Shown: piece after piece, positions 16,749 through 25,398 of the stretch | Layout: each line of letters begins with the position of its first letter | Position numbering within the stretch: position 1 is the first letter of the stretch | DNA from: Salinimicrobium nanhaiense | GTDB taxonomy: Bacteria; Bacteroidota; Bacteroidia; Flavobacteriales; Flavobacteriaceae | Direction of reading: 5' to 3' | NCBI GenBank assembly: GCA_012038135.1 | Contig: JAAVJQ010000003.1 | Span: 62,001-126,000, forward strand | Length of the DNA: 64,000 nucleotides | The notes under the pieces: model-generated | Told to the model about the DNA's origin: nothing | What the model saw: the letters and a program-made list of their open reading frames with translations, nothing else | Database searches by the model: none | Made by a program: the position numbers and the translations under genes

Positions 16749-17201
16749 ATGAAAAATTTTAATGTCGCTTTCATAGTCTTTGCTCTAACTTTCCTGTCCT
16801 GTTCCAAAGAGGAAACAGAGGAAAATAATAACCTACTGATTGGTACCTGGAATGTTCAACAGGTAACCGAGAATGGAGAAGAAAAAACCATTTCCGATTG
16901 TGAATTTTTAGATTCACGAGAGTTCAACAACAATAACACCTTTAATTTTCAGTATTTCGGTCCCGGTGGTGAGGAGTGTATCTTAGAGGGAGATGAGCAA
17001 GGCACATGGTCAGTTGAAAATAATGTTCTTGTTCTAAAATGGGATGTCTTCGATGAAGACGATCCTGAATTTTCCAGATGGCCAATACTCGAACTTACGG
17101 AGAATACCTTGAGGTTAAAAATTGAATATCTAGATGAAGATGATTTTCCTGAAGGCTGGCATCAGGTTGTGATCTACAAAAAATCATTGGTAAACGATTA
17201 A
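16749..17201 (+). CDS. Lipocalin-like lipoprotein
   Basis: A 150-residue lipoprotein (lipobox LTFLSC, Cys18). The mature part begins LLIGTWNVQQVTENG, the usual start of small Bacteroidota lipocalin-like domains, and continues as alternating strands. It is acidic throughout (DEDDPEF, YLDEDDF). It follows the nuclease-like gene by 22 bp. Similar short lipoproteins are at 52666 and 57907. Function unknown. Confidence 0.65.
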   Translation: MKNFNVAFIVFALTFLSCSKEETEENNNLLIGTWNVQQVTENGEEKTISDCEFLDSREFNNNNTFNFQYFGPGGEECILEGDEQGTWSVENNVLVLKWDVFDEDDPEFSRWPILELTENTLRLKIEYLDEDDFPEGWHQVVIYKKSLVND

Positions 17202-17246
17202 AAACCACCGCGCAACAACTGCCCCTACTAATATTTTCAGAGTAAA

Positions 17247-17891
17247 ATGAAAACATATTTTTCAAATCTAATTCCCCGAATTCAAAGGTTCTCCAAAAAG
17301 CTCGATGACCTTAGCCTCTTGACTGATCAACATTGGGTGGTAATAAATGAGATTGAGAATTCTAAAATTGTTTACATCTTTAAAAAGGATAATCGGTTGC
17401 TAATTTCTAATAATGGCAGCATAGAAAAGGGGAATTGGGAGCATTTGGGTAATAACTCTTTACTTATTGATCGTGCTTCTAACAGTCACCTTTTCAAACA
17501 AGGCTTTTTTGATGAAAATGTTTTAGCCTTGAAAATAGATGGAAAAGAAGAATATGCGTTTTTAGTCAATGAAAATAAATTTGACGGTGAATTAAATACT
17601 GCAGAAAGTATTTTCAAATTCCTTGAAGAAAAATACCTGCAGCAACTTAATCAAACTTCAGCCAGAAATGCAACAAGTTTTGATCCTTCGCAGCTTAAAT
17701 CTCCTTGCACCAAGGTTCTAAAAAATTTAAATGATGGCCGGGTAATGACCATATATTCAACTTCAACCAGAACCGGAGAATATAACATTGGAGATAAAGC
17801 ATCAATAGATGGTTCTGTTCCGGAAGATGGAAATTATCATTTCGGCTGGACTGGTTGTGTGACTATCGAAAAAGGGGTGGTAAGGTATTAA
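17247..17891 (+). CDS. Hypothetical protein, cytoplasmic
   Basis: A 214-residue protein with no signal peptide or membrane helix. The first part alternates short strands (WVVINEIENSKIVYIFKKD, RLLISNNGSIEKGNWEHLG), reminiscent of a lipocalin-like or DUF-type beta sandwich. The C-terminal third has a glycine- and tyrosine-rich segment (TRTGEYNIGDKASIDG). No family recognised. It stands alone 45 bp after the lipoprotein gene and is followed by a perfect hairpin repeat. Confidence 0.5.
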   Translation: MKTYFSNLIPRIQRFSKKLDDLSLLTDQHWVVINEIENSKIVYIFKKDNRLLISNNGSIEKGNWEHLGNNSLLIDRASNSHLFKQGFFDENVLALKIDGKEEYAFLVNENKFDGELNTAESIFKFLEEKYLQQLNQTSARNATSFDPSQLKSPCTKVLKNLNDGRVMTIYSTSTRTGEYNIGDKASIDGSVPEDGNYHFGWTGCVTIEKGVVRY

Positions 17892-17936
17892 TACTAGTGA
17901 GCATATTTTTGAAAGTGGAAAATAGACAAAAAGGGC

Positions 17937-17961
17937 AACTGTTCGGGATTTCCGAACAGTT
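17937..17961. repeat. 10-bp inverted repeat after the hypothetical gene
   Basis: Arms AACTGTTCGG (17937-17946) and CCGAACAGTT (17952-17961) with a 5-nt loop. No T-run follows, so it is not a standard terminator. A smaller palindrome (CGATAGCTATCG) lies a few bases on. This fits dispersed palindromic elements placed between genes. Confidence 0.6.
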
Positions 17962-18024
17962 CAAATTGATGGACGATAGCTATCGGAATTGTGAGGTCTA
18001 TAGGCAAACCACAACAAACATTTC

Positions 18025-18043
18025 TCAAAAATGACGTTTTTGA
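18025..18043. repeat. TCAAAAATGnC palindrome, copy 1
   Basis: TCAAAAATGACGTTTTTGA, with 7-bp perfect arms, followed by CAC. Part of a group of similar palindromes in this window (18959-18976, 48661-48679, imperfect ones at 27259 and 31343). It lies just upstream of a lipoprotein gene and creates a spurious ATG at 18031. Confidence 0.55.
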
Positions 18044-18063
18044 CACTAATAAAAATCAATAGA

Positions 18064-18837
18064 ATGAAAGAAAATCTACTCCCCCGCTACTGGAAAATGA
18101 GTGCTCCAGGAATATTTTTGGTTTTGATAAGTACTTTAAGTTGCTCACCTAAGATCGGGACGACTGAGACCGATAACCACGAAACTCCATTCTGGACATT
18201 AGAGAAAGCCAAAAAACAAGCGGCTGATTTTAATTCCTCCGAAACCTGGGACACTGAAACCCTAAATATGGAGATTGAATATATTGATGCTTTGACTTCT
18301 CAAGACCTTCCTCTTTTCCCTTCACCTTTCCCGACCCCGATGTATGATTCGCCGGGAAATGGGAACGGACCTATCAAAACAGAAATTGCAGGAAAATCTA
18401 TAAGAGGGCATTACGTCATCATTGGAAAAGGGGAACATAGTAAGCATTTATTTAAAGGTCCGGAGGATAAATCTATGGTTTACTTTTCCATTTTAAGTAT
18501 TGCAGACGGCAGGGAAAATGAAAATCCGGTTTCAGCAATATCAAGAAATCATCCTCATTATTTATCACAGGGGAGCATAAACACGTCTACCAGGAGCAGG
18601 GTGGACTGGGTTGCAGTACAATTAGCCGATCAAAATGCATATGCAATAGTTAATTCACGGCTCTTCGACCTCAGGGCAGGGAGACTTATTTTGGTGGCAC
18701 CGCAAAAAGACGGATCAATCCGCTTTTATCAGACCGATGCACCACCAATGAATTTGGAGGAACAGAAAGAATATATCGGGAATTTATCCCACCAACAAAA
18801 GCTGATCGACTTCCTGAACAATGAAAATAATATTTAA
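18064..18837 (+). CDS. Hypothetical lipoprotein
   Basis: A 257-residue lipoprotein read from the ATG at 18064. The frame could open at 18031, but that ATG is part of a repeat palindrome and would add 11 residues before the charged signal start. The lipobox is ISTLSC (Cys27). The mature protein is globular with proline-rich LFPSPFPTPMYDSPG near residue 92. No family recognised. The gene sits alone between two TCAAAAATGnC palindromes. Confidence 0.5.
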   Translation: MKENLLPRYWKMSAPGIFLVLISTLSCSPKIGTTETDNHETPFWTLEKAKKQAADFNSSETWDTETLNMEIEYIDALTSQDLPLFPSPFPTPMYDSPGNGNGPIKTEIAGKSIRGHYVIIGKGEHSKHLFKGPEDKSMVYFSILSIADGRENENPVSAISRNHPHYLSQGSINTSTRSRVDWVAVQLADQNAYAIVNSRLFDLRAGRLILVAPQKDGSIRFYQTDAPPMNLEEQKEYIGNLSHQQKLIDFLNNENNI

Positions 18838-18958
18838 AAATACAGTAGCAAACCACCACCCCGAAAGGTCTTCGACCCCACCCCTGCCCGAATTAACAAA
18901 GAAGTAAAAAACATGTTGAAGTCTCCTGCATCCGTAAATCGGCCATAAGAAATCCATC

Positions 18959-18976
18959 CAAAAATGACATTTTTGA
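18959..18976. repeat. TCAAAAATGnC palindrome, copy 2
   Basis: CAAAAATGACATTTTTGA, followed by GACC. Same design as 18025-18043. It precedes a secreted-protein gene and supplies a misleading ATG at 18964. Confidence 0.5.
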
Positions 18977-19014
18977 GACCTTTTCCTCATTATTTTTACC
19001 ATATGTTCTACATT

Positions 19015-19545
19015 ATGAAAATACGCAACATATTCGCACTTACTTTCTTCCTGGTCTCCTTCAGTTTTGGCTTTGCCCAGGAAAAAGAGTACATCGTCAC
19101 AAACTCCAATGACACGATTTACGGCACGTTGAAACGGAAATTTGATCTTTTGGACAGGCCGGGAGTGAATTATATTTTCAGGGATGAGCAGGAAAAAAAG
19201 AGGCAGCTAGACCCGGCAGAGATAAAGCTTATTCGTTCATTAGACGGCGTGGACGGGAATTCTTACATCGCAACGGCTTACGGAAGATGGTACGCAAAAA
19301 GAATTATAGAAGGAAGAATAGAAGTCTACCAAACAGTCGACAGTACCATTTTCTATGTTTCCAAAGATGGATCTGACCTGGAATTCAAAAATTTTGGCGG
19401 TTTCGGCTCCAGAAAGACAGCACATGCCGAAATACGGCCATTGTTTGTTGATAATCCGGAGATTTTAGAAGAATTTGATACTTTGAAGGGAAGCCATGCA
19501 AACATCCTGTACATCATTCAGAAATACAATGACTTCCACAAATAG
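19015..19545 (+). CDS. Secreted hypothetical protein
   Basis: A 176-residue protein with a clean signal peptide ending FGFAQ, read from ATG 19015. The upstream ATG at 18964 belongs to a repeat and adds a stretch unlike a signal sequence. The mature start KEYIVTNSNDTIYGTLKRK is typical of Bacteroidota secreted proteins of unknown function that begin with a DTIYG strand. The end (LYIIQKYNDFHK) is followed by decayed sequence. Confidence 0.55.
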   Translation: MKIRNIFALTFFLVSFSFGFAQEKEYIVTNSNDTIYGTLKRKFDLLDRPGVNYIFRDEQEKKRQLDPAEIKLIRSLDGVDGNSYIATAYGRWYAKRIIEGRIEVYQTVDSTIFYVSKDGSDLEFKNFGGFGSRKTAHAEIRPLFVDNPEILEEFDTLKGSHANILYIIQKYNDFHK

Positions 19546-19561
19546 CGCAGCAACCAATAAC

Positions 19562-19858
19562 ATGCCTGTCATTTTAAAAGATTTTCAGAAACACCTTAGC
19601 CTTCAATTGCCACAGCCTCTGGAGCAGTCCGGCGAAATTCGACATAAGGATTTCCGGATCAGGTATGTTTTGACAAAAGAGACTTCCGTAGAAACAGGGC
19701 TGGATTTAAAAAAATGAATATGTATAATGTATATTGTAGAAGTAGTATGAAACAAAAAAAGCCACAAATTACGGTATTGTGGCCAACCAGGTCCTTTTCC
19801 TACTGGGAAATGACAATGCAAATTTAAGCGTAGAGCTTTATCAAAAAGAAGTATATTA
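19562..19858 (+). pseudogene. Decayed gene of unknown family, frameshifted
   Basis: Two protein-like stretches lie in different frames: a first from ATG 19562 (DFRIRYVLTKETSVETGLD near its end, stop at 19717), and a second ending at 19858 (YGIVANQVLFLLGNDNANLS then ELYQKEVY before TAA). The second has normal codon character but no start. Together they look like one gene broken by at least one frameshift. Confidence 0.45.
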
Positions 19859-19860
19859 AC

Positions 19861-19974
19861 ATTTATTTAAAACCCCCAGTTACACAAATAAGAGAAATAG
19901 ACGGAGGTGTCAAAGTGATTATTTTTAAAGATTCTAAAGCTGGTGCTCAAGCTGGAAATTTAAGAACAGAATAA
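19861..19974 (+). pseudogene. 3' remnant of an unknown gene
   Basis: A 37-codon open stretch without a start, reading VTQIREIDGGVKVIIFKDSK and on to a TAA at 19974. It is protein-like and differs from the adjoining decayed gene. The parent family is not recognised. Confidence 0.35.
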
Positions 19975-19977
19975 TAA

Positions 19978-20010
19978 AGACCTCACAGGTTTCCGAAACC
20001 TGTGAGGTCT
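19978..20010. repeat. Perfect 16-bp inverted repeat (dispersed Bacteroidota type)
   Basis: Arms AGACCTCACAGGTTTC (19978-19993) and GAAACCTGTGAGGTCT (19995-20010) around one base. The CCTCACAGG...CCTGTGAGG palindrome is a repeat I recall as widespread between genes in flavobacteria. It is followed by GGCTGCC rather than a T-run, so a terminator role is possible but not needed. Confidence 0.7.
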
Positions 20011-20035
20011 GGCTGCCAATAAACAGACTAAACCA

Positions 20036-20914
20036 ATGAAAAAACAATCTTTCCAAAAAGCTTCTTTCAGATTTTTACTTCTTGTTTTCTGCTCAGCGCT
20101 GTTATGGGCCTGTCGCACCGGCGAGCCGCAACCGGAAAAGGATTACAGCTTACTGGAGAAAAATGGCATTTTTAGGGAGCAGTTTGATTCCACCAACCTG
20201 GCCGATAGCCGGTATACAGATAATAATTTGGTGTTTAAGTCGGGCACCCGTTTTCTCTATAGCTTCAGGCATATTTCAAAGGAAGGAGAGGAATTTTATT
20301 TCAGGTTTGTTCCTACAAGTGATAATCATTTTAATTCCTGGGTTTTTGTGCCTGCAGATTCGGTTTCAGACAAGAGCATTCAGCAGGTGCAGATCACTGT
20401 GAAACCCGGGCTTGAGCCAATGATCCATAACAGCCCCGATTATGATCAAACGGTGATAAAGTTTGAGTATCCCTTAGAGAATGGCCGAAGCGAGTTTGCT
20501 TCACATACCGGAGTCATCGAGAATGAGAAGAATATTTGGATGCACCCGCCAAGGAATCAATACTTCAGGATCCTGGAGCTCAATCCATTTCCGTTCATAA
20601 AAGCTCCGTATGAAGTGGGCAGCCAATGGCAGTGGGAACTGGAAATTGGCAGTTTTTGGGGAGACGAACGCTGGAAGACCTGGGAAGGAAGCATTACCAA
20701 TAAATATGAATACGCGATCACCGGAAAGAGAACTGAAAATACCATTTTTGGAGCCCTGAAGGTTTACGAGATCAGCTCCACGGCGAACAGCAGCATTGGA
20801 GAAACAGGGCTCACGGCGCTGTTCAATGAGGAGTACGGTTTCATAGAACTGGATTACCGCAACATTGACGGCAGCAGGACGGTTCTGGAACTGGTGGAAC
20901 ATGAGCGAATTTAA
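20036..20914 (+). CDS. Hypothetical lipoprotein
   Basis: A 292-residue lipoprotein (lipobox SALLWAC, Cys26). The mature part is beta-rich with aromatic strands (FLYSFRHIS, YFRFVPTSD, WQWELEIGSFWGDERW) and a C-terminal part (YGFIELDYRNIDGS) seen in Bacteroidota lipoproteins that assess or bind surface ligands. No named family recognised. It stands 25 bp before a truncated esterase gene, probably once an operon. Confidence 0.55.
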   Translation: MKKQSFQKASFRFLLLVFCSALLWACRTGEPQPEKDYSLLEKNGIFREQFDSTNLADSRYTDNNLVFKSGTRFLYSFRHISKEGEEFYFRFVPTSDNHFNSWVFVPADSVSDKSIQQVQITVKPGLEPMIHNSPDYDQTVIKFEYPLENGRSEFASHTGVIENEKNIWMHPPRNQYFRILELNPFPFIKAPYEVGSQWQWELEIGSFWGDERWKTWEGSITNKYEYAITGKRTENTIFGALKVYEISSTANSSIGETGLTALFNEEYGFIELDYRNIDGSRTVLELVEHERI

Positions 20915-20939
20915 AATTCAGGATTAAAAAAATAGAACA

Positions 20940-21200
20940 ATGAAAATCATTATTACAGCATTCCTGTTGATCAGCTGCACTTTTGTCGGCTACTCTCAAA
21001 ATGTTCATTTGCCGCAGGGAGTGGCCGAATTCAGGACCATGAGCAGCGGGATCCTCGATACCGAAAGAAGTTATTCGATCTACCTGCCCAAAAGCTATAG
21101 CACCGCAGGTCCATTCTCCTTAGTAGCACGGCTTTTCTCTCCCGGGAGGGCTGAATACAACTTATTTCCCTCAATATCCGTTTCATTCAGGATCATGTAG
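20940..21200 (+). pseudogene. Truncated alpha/beta-hydrolase esterase
   Basis: The first 57 residues look like the N-terminus of a secreted esterase: signal peptide ending GYSQ, then FRTMSSGILDTERSYSIYLP and KSY, the usual opening of IroE/esterase-D-like hydrolases. After that the frame runs into unrelated sequence and stops at residue 86. The nucleophile GxSxG, acid and histidine are all missing. The break lies near 21110 and marks the right edge of the accessory region. Confidence 0.6.
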
Positions 21201-21263
21201 GTGAAGGTGAATATTTCCAGCTAAATCTGTAGCGGGATTCCTTTTTTAGAACTTGCAGCACCC

Positions 21264-21845
21264 CTAAATTTTATCCTCTACCTTGAATAAGGGAATAGTA
21301 CCTGTACTATCTGCCTCCAAAGACTCTTCAAATTCCCGGTCCAGGTCCAGTTCAAAATTTTCGGGGGTTTTAAGGAAGAGCTCGTTAAGCTGCAGCTTAA
21401 AGTTGTCGAATTCTACCACCAGGTTTTCGGCTACTTCAAAGATCTCATCAGGATTCTTTTGCTTTTTGGTAGCATACTGGTGCAAAACGAGGGCTTTAGT
21501 GAGCAGCACATTGGTGCGGGCTTCCACAGCATTGGTTCTAAGAGTATCGGGAAGAGTTTCTCTTAAATTTTCCATGATCTGCATAAGATTGTTGGAGGAT
21601 TCTATAATTTCTGTCCCTGTTTTGTTCTCCAGGTTCCCGATCTCATTTTGGGCAGTAATATATGCAAGCCAGTCCGCTGCTACGGTTCGGGCTTCGGGAG
21701 AAAGAGCTACGCTCCGGGTTTTGGAGATCTTCAGGCTATCAGCAAAAGTGGTGTTGCTTTGAACAGGAGCAACTTGAGGTTTTTTTGCTTCATCTTGACA
21801 TGATAGCAGCGACAGCATTAAAAAAATAACCAGGATATTTCTCAT
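21264..21845 (-). CDS. Hypothetical lipoprotein, helical
   Basis: A 193-residue lipoprotein (lipobox SLLSC, Cys16). The mature protein is predicted mostly helical with heptad-like regions (WLAYITAQNEIGNLENKTG, LLTKALVLHQYATKK). No family recognised. It is divergent from the threonine dehydrogenase-like gene, with 117 bp between starts. Confidence 0.6.
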   Translation of the reverse strand: MRNILVIFLMLSLLSCQDEAKKPQVAPVQSNTTFADSLKISKTRSVALSPEARTVAADWLAYITAQNEIGNLENKTGTEIIESSNNLMQIMENLRETLPDTLRTNAVEARTNVLLTKALVLHQYATKKQKNPDEIFEVAENLVVEFDNFKLQLNELFLKTPENFELDLDREFEESLEADSTGTIPLFKVEDKI

Positions 21846-21962
21846 TTTCTAAAGGTATGTTTTTGAAGCAAAGCTTCAGAATAATTACGAGGATTTAAGA
21901 CTGCGGAATTTCTCATCTTTCCTGAAATAGATATCTTTGCTTCTACTAAAACAGAAACTTTT

Positions 21963-22916
21963 ATGGCTTCAAAGATATTGATAATTGGTGCATGCGGACA
22001 AATAGGAACCGAACTTACTCTTGCACTTCGCGACAAGGTTGGAAAAGACAATGTGATCGCCAGTGATATAAGGGAAGGAAATGAGGAATTAATGAGCTCC
22101 GGTCCCTTTGAAATTGCCGATGCCACTAATTATAACCAGATCGGGGACCTGGTGATCCAGTATGAAATCGATGAGGTATATCTTATGGCAGCCATGTTAA
22201 GCGCCACTGCCGAAAAGTTACCTATGAAAGCCTGGGATCTAAACATGGGTTCCTTATTTCACGTGCTTAACCTGGCAAAAGAGGGAAAAATAAGAAAAGT
22301 TTTCTGGCCCTCAAGTATCGCTGTTTTTGGACCTACTACTCCAAAACATGATACCCCGCAAACCACTGTCATGGAGCCTACCACTGTTTATGGGATCAGC
22401 AAACAGGCCGGAGAGCGCTGGTGTGAGTATTACCATAATAAATTTGGCGTAGATGTGAGAAGCATCAGGTATCCCGGCTTGATCAGCTACAAAACCCTTC
22501 CCGGGGGAGGAACGACAGATTATGCCGTAGAGATTTATCATGAGGCTTTAAAAACCGGGAAATATACCTCCTTTTTAAAAGAAGATACAGAGCTGCCCAT
22601 GATGTTCATGGATGACGCTATCAGAGCTACGATCTCTTTAATGGAAGCTCCTTCAGAAAAGGTGAAAGTGAGGTCCTCTTATAATTTATCTGCCCTGAAT
22701 TTTACTCCTGCAACCTTAGCTAATGCTATTCAAAAACATATTCCGGAATTCGAGATCTCCTATGCTCCCGACTTCCGCCAGGCTATTGCAGATTCCTGGC
22801 CCTCAAGCATAGATGATTCTGAAGCCCGTACAGATTGGGGCTGGAGGCATGAATTTGATCTTGAGAAGATGACTTCAGAAATGCTGGAGGGAATCAAAGA
22901 GGTCTACCACGTCTAA
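21963..22916 (+). CDS. NAD-dependent epimerase/dehydratase, L-threonine 3-dehydrogenase type
   Basis: A 317-residue extended SDR. The NAD-binding GACGQIG is at 9-15, the catalytic pair at Y143-GIS-K147, and Ser118 in WPSSIAVFG completes the triad. RSIRYPGLISYK and GGGTTDYAVEI are typical of SDR-type threonine dehydrogenases, which oxidise L-threonine to 2-amino-3-ketobutyrate. A TATCTTTG element at 21932-21939 fits a Bacteroidota -7 box 24 bp before the ATG. No ketobutyrate ligase (kbl) is adjacent in this window. Alternative: another nucleotide-sugar epimerase, less likely. Confidence 0.8.
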   Translation: MASKILIIGACGQIGTELTLALRDKVGKDNVIASDIREGNEELMSSGPFEIADATNYNQIGDLVIQYEIDEVYLMAAMLSATAEKLPMKAWDLNMGSLFHVLNLAKEGKIRKVFWPSSIAVFGPTTPKHDTPQTTVMEPTTVYGISKQAGERWCEYYHNKFGVDVRSIRYPGLISYKTLPGGGTTDYAVEIYHEALKTGKYTSFLKEDTELPMMFMDDAIRATISLMEAPSEKVKVRSSYNLSALNFTPATLANAIQKHIPEFEISYAPDFRQAIADSWPSSIDDSEARTDWGWRHEFDLEKMTSEMLEGIKEVYHV

Positions 22917-22976
22917 ATAGCCGGCTACACTACAGAATTAGAAACCGGAGCAGATTTCTAAATAGACTAAAAAGAA

Positions 22977-23002
22977 AAAGTCCTGCACACGTGCAGGACT
23001 TT
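22977..23002. terminator. Bidirectional terminator between SDR and cold shock genes
   Basis: AAAGTCCTGCAC and GTGCAGGACTTT form a 12-bp stem with A- and T-rich ends. It lies between two genes that converge (SDR plus, csp minus), so it can serve both. Confidence 0.85.
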
Positions 23003-23026
23003 GGAATCGAAATAAAACTAATATGA

Positions 23027-23221
23027 TTAGTTGATAACGCGCACCTGAGCTGCGGTCAATCCTTTTCTTCCTTCTTCTTCAACGTACTCTACCTTATCAC
23101 CTTCATTAAGAGTTTCCCCGTTTAATCCGGTAACGTGAACGAAGATGTCTCTTCCTGTTTCGTCGTTGGTAATGAATCCGTAACCTTTTGATTCATTGAA
23201 AAATTTAACTGTACCTTCCAT
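23027..23221 (-). CDS. cspA: Cold shock protein
   Basis: A 64-residue OB-fold nucleic-acid chaperone. RNP1 KGYGFITND (residues 12-20) and RNP2 DIFVHV (25-30) are intact. Single-gene unit: TATGTTTG (minus strand, forward 23250-23257) is a likely -7 element and a perfect terminator follows. The 5' leader is short (about 25 bp from the -7 box). Confidence 0.95.
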   Translation of the reverse strand: MEGTVKFFNESKGYGFITNDETGRDIFVHVTGLNGETLNEGDKVEYVEEEGRKGLTAAQVRVIN

Positions 23222-23323
23222 TGTAAAAAAAATAATAATTAATAAAGTACAAACATAAACTAATATTTGAAACGGGGAATTATGAAATTGTTATTTATTT
23301 CTAAAAATTTTATTCTGTGGTAG

Positions 23324-23575
23324 TTACTTCTTTTTTCTATCCTTCATTTTTTTAATGTTTTTGTCTGAAAGAGTATAATCTTCTAATTTTTTTCCCCTCC
23401 AGCGCAACACCAGGAACATGGGTAAGAGAATAAAAACACTTGCCAAAACCGAAAGCCCGACTATTCTATCCCCCAGGGCCTCATCATTTTCTACCTGCAT
23501 TACATACAAACCCACCAATATGGCTATACCTATAATGATGGCTACTATTTTTGTTAAGGTTCCTAAGAGTTTCAT
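23324..23575 (-). CDS. Small two-helix membrane protein
   Basis: An 83-residue protein with two hydrophobic segments (residues 9-26, 42-58) and a lysine-rich C-terminus (NIKKMKDRKKK). The start overlaps the stop of the ClC gene by 4 bp (ATGA), so translation is coupled. No family recognised; a role with the channel is only suggested by context. Confidence 0.7.
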   Translation of the reverse strand: MKLLGTLTKIVAIIIGIAILVGLYVMQVENDEALGDRIVGLSVLASVFILLPMFLVLRWRGKKLEDYTLSDKNIKKMKDRKKK

Positions 23576-25365
23576 ACTGTTACTTCTATTAGTTTTTGCC
23601 TGTAGGCGGTCAATAATTTTGATTTGGAAACAAATCCAATGTATTTATCTTCTTTTACGACCGGTAAGTTCCAGGCTGTTGTCTGCTGAAATTTATTCAT
23701 TACCTGATTAATCCTGTCGCGTTCCAGGTGGATGATCTCGGGAGCTGTTTGCATAATATCACTCACCTTTACTTCATCATATAGATGCTGCTGAAACATT
23801 ATGGGTCGCAGATCATCCAATAAGATAATGCCTTTGAAATTATTTTCATCATCAATGACCGGAAAAATATTTCGTGAAGACTTTACCACCCCCTCTTTGA
23901 TCACGTCTCCAAGGGTCATTTTAATGTTAAGCGGCACAAAATTCCTTTCGATCACCTGATTGATGTTCAGGAGAGTCAGTACTGTCTGATCTTTATTGTG
24001 GGTGATCTTTTCACCACGGGAGGCGAGATCAAGGTTAAAGATCGAATGCGGCGACACCTGATTTGTTATGGTGTAGGAAATGGCAGCCGTGATCATTAGA
24101 GGCACATAAAGATCATAGCCACGGGTGAGTTCTGCAATAAGGAAAATAGCTGTGAGAGGAGCATGCATGATCCCTGCCATGAGTCCCGCCATGCCCACCA
24201 GGGTGAAATTACTTGTAGAAAGAGGGGTGTTAAGAATGCCCAGATGATTAAAGATAAGCGCGAAACAATGGCCCATGGCACTGCCCATAAAAAGAACAGG
24301 GGCAAATATCCCTCCAACCCCGCCGGCACCAATTGTAAAGGCTGTTGCAATAATTTTAAAGATCACGAGGCCGGCCAATAAAGCCACCACAACCCAAATA
24401 TTGTCCAGATAATCATTGAAAAGATTGCTGCCCAGGGCATTGATGTAGTTTCCTTCTAAAAGATTATTGATCACATCATATCCTTCCCCGTATAGCGGCG
24501 GAATAAAAAACACCAGGATCCCAAGCCCTGCACCACCTACCATAAGCCTAAAGAACTGGTTTCCCAGCTTCTCAAATTTTCCGGTGAGTCTAAAATAGAT
24601 TCGGGTGAAATAAATGGAACAAACTGAGGCAACTATTCCAAGTAAAATATAAAAAGGAACTTCAGTAATATCAAATTCATCAGTTAGCGTGTAATGCAGG
24701 ATGATGTCATTTCCGAAGAAAAAATAGGAGGTAAGGATTGCAGAAACAGAAGCCAGCAATAATGGAATCATCGAGACCAACGTTAGGTCCAGGGCAAAGA
24801 TCTCAATAGCGAAAATAATAGCAGCAATTGGAGCTTTAAACAAAGAGGACATGGCTCCTGCAGCGGCACACCCTATTAATAACGTACGCGTTGCCTGGTT
24901 CATCTTAAAGAGCCGCGACAGGTTGGAACTTAATGCTGCACCTGTGGCTACAGTTGGCCCCTCGAGTCCTACAGATCCTCCAAATCCTACTGTAACCGGC
25001 GCGGTTAAAAGAGAGGCATAAGCCTGAAATCTCTGCATCAAACCCTTTCTCTGTGAAATAGCATATAAGGTCGTGGGGATTCCGTTCCCTACCTTATTGC
25101 GGATCCCAAATTTGATAATGAGAATGGTGATCGCCAACCCCAGCACCGGAAAAATGAAATAAAAAGCATCGTGGTAATTGGCTATTAATTTCCCTTCAAG
25201 CAGTAATTGAATAAAGGCAGTAATGTTTTTTATAAGAACGGCGACCAGTCCTGAAAGAAAGCCGATGACCGCAGCCAGCACCATCAAAAACTGCTGATGG
25301 GACACATACTTGGTCCTCCAAAGCAGAAACCTGAGTAAGATTGGATTCCTCTTTTTACCCGGCAT
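23572..25365 (-). CDS. ClC chloride channel/transporter with CBS domains
   Basis: A 597-residue ClC protein followed by two CBS domains (about 450-597). Selectivity motifs are visible: GNGIP 93-97, GSVGLEGP 130-137 with the gating glutamate E135, and GAGGVGGIFAP further on. In the segment equivalent to the E. coli exchanger's internal proton site the sequence is FAIEIF (185-190), with Ile where E203 would be, which is channel-like rather than exchanger-like. It is translationally coupled to the 83-residue protein and starts 33 bp after the aspS stop. Confidence 0.9.
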   Translation of the reverse strand: MPGKKRNPILLRFLLWRTKYVSHQQFLMVLAAVIGFLSGLVAVLIKNITAFIQLLLEGKLIANYHDAFYFIFPVLGLAITILIIKFGIRNKVGNGIPTTLYAISQRKGLMQRFQAYASLLTAPVTVGFGGSVGLEGPTVATGAALSSNLSRLFKMNQATRTLLIGCAAAGAMSSLFKAPIAAIIFAIEIFALDLTLVSMIPLLLASVSAILTSYFFFGNDIILHYTLTDEFDITEVPFYILLGIVASVCSIYFTRIYFRLTGKFEKLGNQFFRLMVGGAGLGILVFFIPPLYGEGYDVINNLLEGNYINALGSNLFNDYLDNIWVVVALLAGLVIFKIIATAFTIGAGGVGGIFAPVLFMGSAMGHCFALIFNHLGILNTPLSTSNFTLVGMAGLMAGIMHAPLTAIFLIAELTRGYDLYVPLMITAAISYTITNQVSPHSIFNLDLASRGEKITHNKDQTVLTLLNINQVIERNFVPLNIKMTLGDVIKEGVVKSSRNIFPVIDDENNFKGIILLDDLRPIMFQQHLYDEVKVSDIMQTAPEIIHLERDRINQVMNKFQQTTAWNLPVVKEDKYIGFVSKSKLLTAYRQKLIEVTV

Positions 25366-25398
25366 AGTTGGTTAGATGATTTCTCTGCACTGGCAGGA

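Noticed and set aside
18964..19014. Longer N-terminus of the secreted protein
   Set aside because: Its ATG belongs to the repeat palindrome and the resulting start is not a signal peptide.
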